Source: Candidatus Defluviilinea gracilis (lineage in GTDB: Bacteria; Chloroflexota; Anaerolineae; Anaerolineales; Villigracilaceae). From it: a DNA stretch of 64,000 nucleotides. Positions within the stretch are counted from its first letter, which is position 1. The number at the start of each line of letters is the position of its first letter. Positions 16,561 through 24,999 of the stretch are shown here, in pieces. Position numbers and translations under genes: made by a program. The notes beneath the pieces are model-generated. The model did no database searches. It had not been told where the DNA came from and was given only the letters and a program-made list of their open reading frames with translations. Where the stretch lies: contig JADJWS010000001.1 in the NCBI GenBank assembly GCA_016716235.1, positions 2,232,001 through 2,296,000 on the forward strand, read 5' to 3'.

Positions 16561-18581
16561 GTTTCCCATTCTACCCCGTCATTCTCTGAATCGGATTTGG
16601 CGAGCAAGCGTTCGGTGGCTTCGATCTGTTCGCTGTCGCCGATGAAGCCGACGCGGTCATCTGCCTCGAAGGTGGTAAACGATTTGGGATTGGCGATCAG
16701 CTGTCCCTTGCGCATGATCGCAACGACCGACGCGCCAGTGAGCGCGCGCAGGTTTGCATCCTGCAGGGTTCTGCCCACGAGCGGATTTTCCACATTGAGA
16801 CTGAACCACGTCACTTCGATATTGCCGCTGGCGTTGATGAGGTCATGCAAGAGGCGATGTTCGTCTTGCGTGTTGATTTGCGTATCATAATGATCGCGGC
16901 GGACGGCATCCATGTAGCGGATGATCTCTGTGACGGGAAAATCTAATTTGAGAAGGGTGTGCCGAACAATTTCCAATCCGCCTTCGAGTTCGGGGTGAAT
17001 CACATCTTGCGCGCCGAGTTGCGCCAGTTGATTGATGCCCGCCTCCGTGGTGGCGCGCGCGATGATGGGCAGATTACTCGATAGATCGCGCGCCGCCGCA
17101 ACGACCAATTCGTTCGCGGATTCATCGTGGCTGGCGACGACCAGCGCGCGCGCGTTTTCCAAATGCGCGTGGGTGAGGACTTCCGAATTGGAGGCGTCGC
17201 CGTACAGATTCAAAATCCTTTTTTGGTTGAGTTGCTCGATGTGGTCGGGGTCGGAGTCGATCACGAGATGCGGCACAGACATTTTCACGAGCAGGTGTAC
17301 GATGTGACTCCCGACTCGTCCATATCCGACGATGACAACATGATCCTTGATCGTTTCGTCTGGCGCGGCGGGGATGGGCGCATGACGATCTAAGATGCGC
17401 CACAACATTGGAATCTTTTTGAACCACGTCTCTGCGGGTTGAATCAAACGATATATAAGCGGATTGATCGTGATGGAAACAAGCGAGCCTGCGAGGATCA
17501 ACGAGTATTGGTCGCGGTCGATCAACCCAAGCGACATGCCTTCCTGCCCCAGAATGAACGAGAACTCGCCGATCTGGCTTAATGCGGCGGCTAACACCAA
17601 CGTCGTGCGGCCAGGCCATGGAAGGACAAAGCCCATGATCAGCGTTACCAACGCCTTACCAAGGACGATCAATGCGCTGAATAACAGAATGATGCCAAGG
17701 TGATTGAAAATGTAATCGGGGTTTACCAGCATCCCGATGGAAACAAAAAATAGAACGGCAAAGGCTTCCTGAAATGGAAGAACGTCCGCGCCGACTTGAT
17801 GGCTGAGAGGCGATTCGTTAACGACCACGCCTGCGACGAATGCGCCCAATGCCAGCGAGACCCCGAACAATTCCGCCGCTCCGAGCGCGATGCCGAGCGC
17901 GATCGCCAGAACAGCCAGAATGAATAATTCGCGCGAACGCGTATGCGCGACTCGCAGTAGTATCCAAGGGATGAGTCTCGTCCCTGCGAACATGACCAGA
18001 ATCACAAACCCCGCCGCCTTTAGTAGGGTGAGACCCACTTGCATCCAATCAAACCTGCCTGACGTGTTGGCTAATGTTGGCATCAGCACGAGGATCAAAA
18101 CGGTTGCCAAGTCTTCCACGATAACCCAGCCGATGGCGGCTTGACCATGAGGCGTGTTCAAGAGTCCGTTGTCCGTGAGACTTCGTAAGAGGATGACCGT
18201 GCTGGCGATTGAAATTGCCAAGCCGACTACGATCCCTGATGTGACAGTCCACCCGTTGAGTTGACTGAACCCGAATCCCAGCAAGGTGACGACGATCATT
18301 CTTCCTATTGCCCCCGGGACTGCAACCGAACGTACCTTCCACAGATCGCTGAAAGAAAAGTGCAATCCCACCCCGAACATCAGGAAGATGACGCCTAACT
18401 CTGCCAGTTGGCTGATGGTCGCTGTATCTCCCACAAATCCCGGTGTGAACGGACCGATGACAATGCCCGCGAGTAAATACCCCACAATGGTGGGCAGACC
18501 CACGCGCCGCGCGATGATCCCGCCGATGAATGCGACCACCAATGCAACGACGATGTTGATGAGCAAGGGTACTTCGTGCAT
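16557..18581 (-). CDS. CPA2 cation:proton antiporter with RCK (TrkA-N/TrkA-C) domains
   Basis: A 674-residue Kef/YbaL-type protein. The first 390 residues form about twelve helices with LGVIFLMFGVGLHFS, TSGIVVGLAISIASTVILL and GWVIVEDLATVLILVLMP; the last contains the helix-6 Asp used for ion exchange. A TrkA-N domain follows with DHVVIVGYGRVGSHIVHLL, a nucleotide-binding GxGxxG variant. A TrkA-C domain ends the protein (VEWET terminus). The protein exchanges K+ or Na+ for protons and is gated by nucleotides on the RCK domain. A GGAGG site precedes the ATG. It is probably co-transcribed with the overlapping aldo/keto reductase; in Kef systems oxidoreductase partners can be regulatory, so the pairing may be functional (inference). 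Confidence 0.93.
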   Translation of the reverse strand: MHEVPLLINIVVALVVAFIGGIIARRVGLPTIVGYLLAGIVIGPFTPGFVGDTATISQLAELGVIFLMFGVGLHFSFSDLWKVRSVAVPGAIGRMIVVTLLGFGFSQLNGWTVTSGIVVGLAISIASTVILLRSLTDNGLLNTPHGQAAIGWVIVEDLATVLILVLMPTLANTSGRFDWMQVGLTLLKAAGFVILVMFAGTRLIPWILLRVAHTRSRELFILAVLAIALGIALGAAELFGVSLALGAFVAGVVVNESPLSHQVGADVLPFQEAFAVLFFVSIGMLVNPDYIFNHLGIILLFSALIVLGKALVTLIMGFVLPWPGRTTLVLAAALSQIGEFSFILGQEGMSLGLIDRDQYSLILAGSLVSITINPLIYRLIQPAETWFKKIPMLWRILDRHAPIPAAPDETIKDHVVIVGYGRVGSHIVHLLVKMSVPHLVIDSDPDHIEQLNQKRILNLYGDASNSEVLTHAHLENARALVVASHDESANELVVAAARDLSSNLPIIARATTEAGINQLAQLGAQDVIHPELEGGLEIVRHTLLKLDFPVTEIIRYMDAVRRDHYDTQINTQDEHRLLHDLINASGNIEVTWFSLNVENPLVGRTLQDANLRALTGASVVAIMRKGQLIANPKSFTTFEADDRVGFIGDSEQIEATERLLAKSDSENDGVEWET

Positions 18582-18641
18582 CGTTCCTCCAAATTCTATT
18601 AAGTTAGCTCTCGTTTAGACATCTTTCCAATTGTACCTAAT

Positions 18642-18667
18642 AAAAATCCCGCCTGACGAGGCGGGAT
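18642..18667 (-). terminator. rho-independent terminator of hicBA
   Basis: On the minus strand ATCCCGCC and GGCGGGAT pair around the loop TCGTCA, followed by TTTTTA. It lies 5 bp after the hicA stop. Confidence 0.88.
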
Positions 18668-18671
18668 GAAG

Positions 18672-18893
18672 TTACTTCAACAGCTCAATAAACTCTTCTG
18701 CAGTTAGTTGACTCTGTCTCATAATGGAGCGAAGTACTTGCGGGTTTATATCCCCGGGGTGATTTGGTACAGTTACGAGTAAATTTCCCCGCTTGAATTG
18801 AATGTGACTTCCTTTTTGTCGTACTTGACGAAAGCCCGCTTTTTCAAGCGCAGAAAGAACCTGGCGAGGCTTTAGAACAGGAAGTTTAGGCAT
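18672..18893 (-). CDS. hicA: HicA-type mRNA interferase toxin
   Basis: A 73-residue dsRBD-like HicA protein. LPVLKPRQVLSALEKAGF, then QKGSHIQFKRG, carries the catalytic His in the G-S-H motif, and LLVTVPNHPGDINPQVLRSIMRQ is the standard second half. HicA toxins cleave mRNA and are neutralised by HicB. The gene overlaps hicB by 8 bp and follows it, so both are translated from one message. The order antitoxin first, toxin second is common in this family. A strong terminator follows. Confidence 0.92.
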   Translation of the reverse strand: MPKLPVLKPRQVLSALEKAGFRQVRQKGSHIQFKRGNLLVTVPNHPGDINPQVLRSIMRQSQLTAEEFIELLK

Positions 18894-19164
18894 ACGCCTT
18901 AATGGCTACATCGACTTTGAATTTGAAAACCTCCAGATCGTCGGCAGGTAACGAGTTGCGCGGATCATCCGCCGCAGGCACGGGACGTAAATATGGAAGT
19001 CCGTCTTCAAATGAACCTTCAAGGTGAAGTGATGCGGCTTCGAGCAAGGTGTTTCGCGCTTCCTGTTGCGTTTTTCCTTGAGATGCGACGTCTAGTTCAG
19101 GGCAAAGCGCAGAGAAGGCATCGTCTTCTTTCCAAATTAAGCCAGTAAATACAAACATTTCCAT
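18886..19164 (-). CDS. hicB: HicB-type antitoxin
   Basis: A 92-residue HicB-like protein with a partial RNase H fold. VFTGLIWKEDDAFSALCPELDVASQGKT is the conserved N-terminal region, and EARNTLLEAASLHLEG matches the following helix. The C-terminal 30 residues (ADDLEVFKFKVDVAIKAYA) lack a recognisable helix-turn-helix or ribbon-helix-helix DNA-binding domain, so autoregulation may be weak or absent. The ATG follows AGGAG. It pairs with the overlapping hicA. Confidence 0.88.
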   Translation of the reverse strand: MEMFVFTGLIWKEDDAFSALCPELDVASQGKTQQEARNTLLEAASLHLEGSFEDGLPYLRPVPAADDPRNSLPADDLEVFKFKVDVAIKAYA

Positions 19165-19192
19165 AGGTCGCTCCTGTGAAAATTATACACCC

Positions 19193-20599
19193 TCACGCCC
19201 CCAGCCGATTGATCCCATCGAACGCGGCGGTCTTATAACATTCTGCCAGTGTGGGATAGTTGAACACGGTGTTGATGAAGTATTCCACTTTGCCTTTGAA
19301 CGCCATGACAGCCTGACCGATGTGCACGAGTTCGCTTGCGCCTTCGCCGATGATGTGCACACCGAGCAGTTCGTGCGTTTCGAGGTGGAAGATCAACTTG
19401 AGCAAACCGGTCTGGTCGCCGATGATCTGTCCGCGGGCGATCTCGCGGTATTGCGCCTTGCCAACTTCGTAGGGGATGCCCGCTTCGGTCAGCTCTTCTT
19501 CGTTCTTGCCGACGGTTGAAATTTCAGGGATGGTGTAAATGCCATACGGGAAAAGATCGGGCGCGCTTTGGGTCGAGATGCCAAACGCATGACATGCGGC
19601 GAGTCGTCCCTGTTCCATCGAAGTGGACGCGAGCGAGGGGAACCCGATCACGTCGCCGACGGCGAAAATGTTCGGCGCTTTCGTCTGATACTTCTCGTTC
19701 ACTTTGATCAAGCCGCGTTCGTCCATTTCGATTCCCAGCGTATCCGCGCCGAGCGACTTTGTCGCGCCTGTCCGCCCGATGCTGTAAAGAGCCATCTCGG
19801 TGACGATCTGTTTTCCGCTGGCGAGCGTGATCTTCACCCGTTCGCCTTGTTCGTCGTTGATGGGTTGAATATCATTGACCTCTTCGCCCAGTCTGAAGAT
19901 CGCGCGCTGTTGGTTGAGGTGATACGTCAACGACTCCATGATCTCCGCATCCACAAAAGGGAGCAAGCGGCGGCGCTTGTCAATCACCGTGACGCGCACG
20001 CCGAGCGCGGCGAAGATGCACGCGTATTCGAGTCCGATCACGCCCGCGCCGACTACTGCCAGCGTGCGCGGCAGATGATCCAACTGGAGCAAGTCGTCGC
20101 TGATGAAGATGCGCTTCCCGTCGAAGGGGATGTGTTCGCTACGTGTGGCAGTCGTCCCCGTCGCGATGATCGTGTTGGCGGCGGTCACATCGCGCCAGCC
20201 GTGTTGGTCCACCGACTTGAGTCGAATCGTATGCTCGTCCAAAAATGAGGCTTCGGCGGCGATCAATTCGACGCGGTTGCGTTGCAGTTGATGCCGCACA
20301 ATATCCAGTTCATGCTGGATCACGTGATCAGTGCGATACAACAGATCCGCCATCGTAATGTTTTGCTTCACCGCATACGACGCGCCGTACAAACTATGTT
20401 CGCGATACCCCGAAAGATGCAGGACTGCCTCGCGCAATGTTTTGCTGGGAATCGTCCCCGTGTTGATACAGACCCCGCCCAATATCGTTTTGCGTTCGAC
20501 GACCACGACGCGCTTATTCAACTTCGCCGCCTGGATCGCCGCGCGTTGACCCGCAGGTCCCGAACCGATCACGAGCAAATCATAATCATAGTCTGCCAT
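19193..20599 (-). CDS. sthA: soluble pyridine nucleotide transhydrogenase (SthA)
   Basis: A 468-residue flavoprotein that moves hydride between NAD(H) and NADP(H). The N-terminal FAD site is LLVIGSGPAGQRAAIQAA. GGVCINTGTIPSKTLREA near 41-58 has Cys44 followed by Thr49 instead of the second redox Cys of lipoamide dehydrogenases, which is characteristic of SthA. The NAD domain has LAVVGAGVIGLEYACIFA, and APNIFAVGDVIGFPSLASTS is the second FAD motif. The C-terminal dimer domain ends YPTLAECYKTAAFDG. The expected role is balancing NADPH. It appears monocistronic, 28 bp upstream of hicB on the same strand. Confidence 0.93.
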   Translation of the reverse strand: MADYDYDLLVIGSGPAGQRAAIQAAKLNKRVVVVERKTILGGVCINTGTIPSKTLREAVLHLSGYREHSLYGASYAVKQNITMADLLYRTDHVIQHELDIVRHQLQRNRVELIAAEASFLDEHTIRLKSVDQHGWRDVTAANTIIATGTTATRSEHIPFDGKRIFISDDLLQLDHLPRTLAVVGAGVIGLEYACIFAALGVRVTVIDKRRRLLPFVDAEIMESLTYHLNQQRAIFRLGEEVNDIQPINDEQGERVKITLASGKQIVTEMALYSIGRTGATKSLGADTLGIEMDERGLIKVNEKYQTKAPNIFAVGDVIGFPSLASTSMEQGRLAACHAFGISTQSAPDLFPYGIYTIPEISTVGKNEEELTEAGIPYEVGKAQYREIARGQIIGDQTGLLKLIFHLETHELLGVHIIGEGASELVHIGQAVMAFKGKVEYFINTVFNYPTLAECYKTAAFDGINRLGA

Positions 20600-20686
20600 G
20601 CTGACCTCTGTGTAGAACTTGATTGCGTGAATTATAGTCGCGTTGAGCGCGAATTTAAAGACGAATGCCGCGTTATGATGTGCGTG

Positions 20687-20692
20687 TATAAT
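20687..20692 (+). promoter_or_regulatory. -10 box TATAAT for the small membrane gene
   Basis: A perfect TATAAT preceded by TG. It is 19 nt before the start codon, giving a predicted leader of about 12 nt that still contains a ribosome site. Confidence 0.6.
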
Positions 20693-20711
20693 TCATGTCG
20701 GAGACAGGCTA

Positions 20712-20948
20712 ATGGACTTTTTACTTTCAATAGATACGATGTGGATCGTTGCGTTCATCCTTGGCGGGTTTATCGTCTACCAGTTGCGTTCAGGAGAAAT
20801 CCCCTTGCGCTTTTTCGGCTCCATCACGCGCAAGCGAGCGCCGATCATCTACTGGCTGTTCATTCTTTTTTACGTCGCAGTTCTGGGCATCGTGATATAC
20901 GCGTGGATGGATGGGCTGAGGATTCCGATTTCGGAACTATTTGATTAG
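20712..20948 (+). CDS. small two-helix membrane protein
   Basis: A 78-residue protein with hydrophobic segments at about 8-25 and 45-65, separated by a basic loop (GSITRKRAP). A consensus -10 box TATAAT lies at 20687-20692, and GGAGACAGG precedes the ATG as ribosome site. Promoter plus ribosome site support expression. No family recognised; function unknown. Confidence 0.65.
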   Translation: MDFLLSIDTMWIVAFILGGFIVYQLRSGEIPLRFFGSITRKRAPIIYWLFILFYVAVLGIVIYAWMDGLRIPISELFD

Positions 20949-20967
20949 ACCGCTTGCATGAGTCGGT

Positions 20968-21037
20968 TGTAGGTCAGGCTTTTAGCCTGACGCTCGCTTG
21001 GATTTTATGCATGGCGGGTTACAAACCCGCCCTACAA
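20968..21037. repeat. bipartite palindromic repeat, type 1
   Basis: The outer arms TTGTAGG and CCTACAA enclose two independent palindromes, TCAGGCTTTTAGCCTGA and GGCGGGTTACAAACCCGCC. The architecture matches the elements at 22295-22350 and 24938-24991, although the sequences differ. Confidence 0.75.
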
Positions 21038-21080
21038 GTTCTTTTGCAAGATAGAGTGACGAAAGATTTTGGAGAATTAC

Positions 21081-22289
21081 ATGACTTCTGCCGTCATCAT
21101 AGACGCGATCCGCACGCCGATCGGAGCCTTGGGCGGGATTCTCTCCCCGCTTCGCCCCGACGATATGGCGGCTTCTGTTATCCGTGAAGTGATTCAACGC
21201 TCCAGCCTCGACCCCGCGCTGGTGGAAGAAGTGATCCTCGGGTGCGCGAATCAAGCGGGCGAAGATAACCGCAACATCGCGCGGATGTCCGCTTTGCTGG
21301 CGGGTCTTCCCGTGGACGTGGCAGGCGTGACGGTGAACCGCTTGTGCGCGTCGGGGTTGAACGCGGTGAACCAAGCGGCGCGGGCGATCAAGGCTGGGGA
21401 GGGTGAGGTCTTCATCGCGGGCGGAGTCGAATCGATGAGTCGCGCGCCGTATTCAGTTCCAAAAGCGGAAGCGGGATTCTCGTTCGGCAATCTCACCGCC
21501 TGGGACACCGCGCTTGGCTGGCGATATCCGAATCCAAAAATGAAAGAAGCGCACGGCACGCACTCGATGGGCGAGACCGCCGAGAACATCGCGCAGGAAC
21601 GTCCGCACATCACGCGCGAAAAGCAGGATGCGTTTTCATTGTTGAGTCATCAACGCGCTGTCGCGGCGATTGATTCGGGAAGATTCGAAAAAGAAATTCT
21701 CCCAATTCTTGTCCCTCAAAAAAAAGGAGACGCCAAACTCATCTCGGTTGATGAACGCCCGCGCCGCGACACGACGATGGAATCATTGGCGAGACTCAAA
21801 CCCGCGTTCGCCAAAGAGGGTGGAACTGTCACCGCGGGAAATTCGTCTGGACTCAATGACGGCGCGGCGGCAATCTTGATGATGAGTGAAGAAAAAGCCA
21901 ACGCATTGAATCTCAAACCGCTTGCGCGAATCGTCGCTTCGGCTGTGGCTGGAGTCCCACCGCGTGTGATGGGATATGGACCGATCCCTGCGACAAGAAA
22001 AGTTTTGGGACGCGCAGGCTTGCAAATGAAAGACATCGGGCTTGTCGAACTCAACGAAGCCTTCGCCGTTCAATCGCTCGCCGTGATGGAAGACTTGGAA
22101 CTCGACCCTGAGATCGTCAACGTCAACGGCGGCGCAATTGCAATTGGGCATCCGCTTGGGTGTTCCGGCGCGCGGCTCATCGCAACTCTCGCGCATGAAA
22201 TGAAATTGCGCGGCAATGTCAAATACGGACTCGCTACGCTTTGCGTCGGTGTTGGTCAAGGCGAAGCGACGATCATCGAGGCTTTATAG
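21081..22289 (+). CDS. thiolase family acyl-CoA acetyltransferase
   Basis: A 402-residue thiolase. VNRLCASGLNAVNQAAR holds the acyl-accepting Cys89. GGAIAIGHPLGCSGARL holds the catalytic His, and LATLCVGVGQGEATIIE holds the second Cys. VFIAGGVESMSRAPYSVPK and the full length are typical of acetyl-CoA acetyltransferase or 3-oxoadipyl-CoA thiolase. It condenses two acetyl-CoA units or cleaves 3-oxoacyl-CoA. No beta-oxidation genes are adjacent, so the direction is unknown. The chosen ATG has GGAGAATT upstream; four extra codons are possible. Confidence 0.93.
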   Translation: MTSAVIIDAIRTPIGALGGILSPLRPDDMAASVIREVIQRSSLDPALVEEVILGCANQAGEDNRNIARMSALLAGLPVDVAGVTVNRLCASGLNAVNQAARAIKAGEGEVFIAGGVESMSRAPYSVPKAEAGFSFGNLTAWDTALGWRYPNPKMKEAHGTHSMGETAENIAQERPHITREKQDAFSLLSHQRAVAAIDSGRFEKEILPILVPQKKGDAKLISVDERPRRDTTMESLARLKPAFAKEGGTVTAGNSSGLNDGAAAILMMSEEKANALNLKPLARIVASAVAGVPPRVMGYGPIPATRKVLGRAGLQMKDIGLVELNEAFAVQSLAVMEDLELDPEIVNVNGGAIAIGHPLGCSGARLIATLAHEMKLRGNVKYGLATLCVGVGQGEATIIEAL

Positions 22290-22294
22290 ATTAT

Positions 22295-22350
22295 CGGAGC
22301 GCGGACTTCAGTCCGCTTTTGGCATAAGGCGGACTCAAGTCCGCGCTCCG
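22295..22350. repeat. bipartite palindromic repeat, type 2
   Basis: The outer arms CGGAGCG and CGCTCCG flank palindromes GCGGACTTCAGTCCGC and GCGGACTCAAGTCCGC. It follows the thiolase stop by 5 bp and might also act as a transcription or mRNA-stability element. A half copy (GAAGTCCGC) lies at about 22360. Confidence 0.75.
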
Positions 22351-22375
22351 CATTTATTCTGAAGTCCGCATTCCG

Positions 22376-22381
22376 TATAAT
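22376..22381 (+). promoter_or_regulatory. -10 box TATAAT for lipoprotein gene
   Basis: TATAAT lies 20 nt before the lipoprotein ATG. The predicted leader is about 13 nt, and no Shine-Dalgarno sequence is seen in it. Confidence 0.55.
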
Positions 22382-22401
22382 TTGAGATCAGATAAATAAC
22401 C

Positions 22402-23586
22402 ATGAAACGAACAATTTCCCTAATCCCTCTCCTCTCTCTTCTTTTCCTCTTGGCGGCTTGCAACGCGCCTGTGTCCACTCCTGAAGCATTGGCAGAGCCT
22501 GCTACGTCACTGCCCGAAATTGCCACTGCAATTCCCGCCACTCCCGCGCCTGCGGAGATCAATGCTCCGCTCGTACAATCGCCGGAGTTGATCAAGATCG
22601 AATTTCTCAATCCGCGCGACGGTTGGGGCGTGACCAAGACTCAGATCGTCCGCACGAACGATGGCGGCATCACATGGTACGACGTCACGCCGCCCGAAAT
22701 GAGCGAGGCTGGCTACAGTGTGGACTGGTTCATCATGGACAACGACCATGTGTGGCTGCAACTAGCCGATAATGCGAATTATCCATTCGCAGGGTTTCAA
22801 TATCGCACGACCGATGGCGGAGTCACTTGGAGCGAAATCGATACGCCATATAGCGGCGCTCACATTTCATTCCTCGATCCCAATAACGGCTGGGCATTGG
22901 CAGACCTCGGCGTTGGCGCAGGCTCGAACGCGGTCGCCGTCTATCAAACCACCGACGGCGGCGCGACGTGGACGCAGAAATTCATCAACGACCCGAATCA
23001 AGCGGACGCAAGCGAATCCCTTCCGCTTGGCGGACTCAAAGGCGGACTCGTTCCGCTCGACATGCAAACCGCATGGATCTATGGCGTAATCTACGCGCCC
23101 GGCACGCCATATATTTTCCGCACCGACGATGGCGGCGCAACGTGGTCGAACGTCACCCTGCCGTTGCCAACAGGCGCGGAGAATGCCGAGGTGGGAATCG
23201 AGCAAATGTCGGTGGTCTCAGCGAATGTTGTGTTTCTAAAAATGCGAGCGTTATCCGATTCAAGCAACCTCGTTATCTACGTTTCAAATGATGGCGGCGA
23301 CACGTGGTCGCTCACGCCAACGTTGATCCCTGGCGGCGGCGATGCGGATTTTTTGTCGGATGGAGAAATGATCGTGTATAACCGCGAACAGTTTTACGTC
23401 ACGCATGACGCGGCAAGAACATGGAGCATCATCCCGCCCGACATCAAATTCGGCGATTCGTTTTCGGGCATGGATTTTGTCACAACGAACATCGGCTACG
23501 TCATTTCATCAAACTCAGATACCAATCATACTTCGCTATATCGCACCGACGATGGAGGCGCCACATGGTTTCCCGTCATTCCCTGA
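22402..23586 (+). CDS. beta-propeller (BNR/Ycf48-like) lipoprotein
   Basis: A 394-residue lipoprotein. The signal peptide ends LLAAC with Cys20 as lipidation site. A Pro/Ala-rich linker follows, then repeated units of the form TTDGGVTWS / RTDDGGATWSNVT / SNDGGDTWSLT (six to seven copies of the D-G-G-x-T-W Asp-box). Asp-box repeats build sialidase-like or Ycf48-like propellers, which serve as binding platforms and not only as enzymes. No catalytic residues were identified. The next lipoprotein gene overlaps by 22 bp in another frame, so the two are probably co-translated and may act together. Confidence 0.85.
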   Translation: MKRTISLIPLLSLLFLLAACNAPVSTPEALAEPATSLPEIATAIPATPAPAEINAPLVQSPELIKIEFLNPRDGWGVTKTQIVRTNDGGITWYDVTPPEMSEAGYSVDWFIMDNDHVWLQLADNANYPFAGFQYRTTDGGVTWSEIDTPYSGAHISFLDPNNGWALADLGVGAGSNAVAVYQTTDGGATWTQKFINDPNQADASESLPLGGLKGGLVPLDMQTAWIYGVIYAPGTPYIFRTDDGGATWSNVTLPLPTGAENAEVGIEQMSVVSANVVFLKMRALSDSSNLVIYVSNDGGDTWSLTPTLIPGGGDADFLSDGEMIVYNREQFYVTHDAARTWSIIPPDIKFGDSFSGMDFVTTNIGYVISSNSDTNHTSLYRTDDGGATWFPVIP

Positions 23587-24479
23587 TCGCATTCCTTCTC
23601 CTCTTTTTAATTGGATGTACTCCCGTCTCTCCCGCAGGGACGCCTGCCCCGACCGCGTCGGCGGTTCCTCCCACTTCGACGCCCACCTCCGCGCCCGATT
23701 ACGCCGCGCAGATTCGCAACGCCAACTATCAACTCGGCTTGCCCGACTCGTTGCGAATTGTGCAATTCACCAATGGAAAATACGAGTCAAGCCCGCCCGG
23801 CGGTCCGGAGTATGCTTCCGCGACTTTGATGGATCATTCCGCGCGCGGCGACTTGACCGGTGATGGCGTGGATGAAATTGCGGTCACGGTGGTTGAAAAT
23901 TACGGCGGCACAGGCAACTTCGTCTTCATCGCGGTCTATTCCATTGCGAACGGCGAACCTATGTTTCTAACCTCCACGCTTGTGGATGACAGACCCGCCA
24001 TTAATGCGCTGTCCATTGAAAACGGGGAAATTTTTCTGCGCGCCGTCACGCACGCTTCAGAAGATCCGTTTTGTTGCCCCACGTTGCAAAACGAACGGCA
24101 TTATCAACTGATCGACGATCAATTGCAAATCAGCGATTACGTCACTTTTACGCCCGATGGGAGACCGCGGACGATCACCATTGACTCGCCGTTGAATGGA
24201 GCGGATGCATTCAGCTCGGTTCAGGTGAAAGGTAGTTTTGCGATTGCTCCGTTTGAAAACACGTTTGCCTATCGAATCTACGATGTGGGCGGCGTGGAAC
24301 TTTCCGCAGGCTCGTTCACCGTAACGCCGACAGACCTCGGCGCGCCCGGCACATTCGAAACCATGGTCAACATCGGCGGGTTGTTGTCGGGTTCGGTTGT
24401 CCGCATCGAGATTCAAGACATCAGCGCGAAAGACGGTTCATTGCTTGCGATGGATTCAGTTGAATTGGTTGTAAAATAG
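23565..24479 (+). CDS. second lipoprotein of the pair, unknown function
   Basis: A 304-residue lipoprotein starting MVSRHSLIAFLLLFLIGC with lipobox LIGC. The start overlaps the preceding gene by 22 bp, and GGAGG lies 7 nt before it. A Thr/Pro linker is followed by HSARGDLTGDGVDEIAVTV, an FG-GAP/dockerin-like calcium loop (D-x-T-G-D-G-x-D-E). A C-terminal beta-sandwich (YRIYDVGGVELSAGSFTV) resembles the Gmad2/spore-germination-type domain. The function is unknown; it is probably a cell-surface partner of the propeller lipoprotein. Confidence 0.8.
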   Translation: MVSRHSLIAFLLLFLIGCTPVSPAGTPAPTASAVPPTSTPTSAPDYAAQIRNANYQLGLPDSLRIVQFTNGKYESSPPGGPEYASATLMDHSARGDLTGDGVDEIAVTVVENYGGTGNFVFIAVYSIANGEPMFLTSTLVDDRPAINALSIENGEIFLRAVTHASEDPFCCPTLQNERHYQLIDDQLQISDYVTFTPDGRPRTITIDSPLNGADAFSSVQVKGSFAIAPFENTFAYRIYDVGGVELSAGSFTVTPTDLGAPGTFETMVNIGGLLSGSVVRIEIQDISAKDGSLLAMDSVELVVK

Positions 24480-24525
24480 ACGTAGCGCAAAATTTATTTT
24501 GTGCGCGAACCTACTGGAGGAACCC

Positions 24526-24933
24526 ATGCCGCACCTTGTTCGAGATTGGATGAGCAGTCCCGTTGTTGTCGTTGACCCCGATACCACCGTTTCGTACGCC
24601 ATGACGCTGATGCGGCGGCGGAACATCCACAGCGTGATCGTGGAACTGAATGAGAAGAACAAGGAATATGGCATTGTCACGACCACCGACATCCGCGATA
24701 AGATCGTCGCCGTGAATCGCAATGCCGCCGAGACGCATGTGCGCGACATTATGTCGGGTCCCGTTGTCACCGGCAAAGCCGAATGGACGCTGGCGGAATG
24801 TTCGCGCGTGATGCAGGAAAAGAAATTCCATCACCTACCCATCACCGACGAACATGGCACGTTGTCCGGCATGATTTCAGCGACGGATATTTTTATGGCG
24901 GTGGAGGAGGCGGGCTGGGAGGAACCATCGTAA
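24526..24933 (+). CDS. CBS-domain pair protein
   Basis: A 135-residue protein made of two CBS motifs: MSSPVVVVDPDTTVSYAMTLMRRRNIHSVIV with GIVTTTDI, and MSGPVVTGKAEWTLAECSRVMQEKKFHHLPI with GMISATDI. Tandem CBS modules bind adenine nucleotides and sense energy state. With no attached catalytic domain it probably regulates another protein. The ATG is preceded by GGAGG. A bipartite palindrome follows the stop. Confidence 0.9.
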   Translation: MPHLVRDWMSSPVVVVDPDTTVSYAMTLMRRRNIHSVIVELNEKNKEYGIVTTTDIRDKIVAVNRNAAETHVRDIMSGPVVTGKAEWTLAECSRVMQEKKFHHLPITDEHGTLSGMISATDIFMAVEEAGWEEPS

Positions 24934-24937
24934 GATG

Positions 24938-24991
24938 TTGTAGCGCGACTTTCAAGTCGCAGTTAAGGGCGACATAAATGTCGCGTTACGA
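24938..24991. repeat. bipartite palindromic repeat, type 3
   Basis: The outer arms GTAGCGCG and CGCGTTAC enclose palindromes GCGACTTTCAAGTCGC and GCGACATAAATGTCGC. It fills the gap between the CBS and RNase HI genes. Confidence 0.75.
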
Positions 24992-24999
24992 TATAAACC

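Noticed and set aside
18672..19164. HicBA as a phage-defence island
   Set aside because: An isolated toxin-antitoxin pair between housekeeping genes. No integrase, restriction or other defence genes are nearby.
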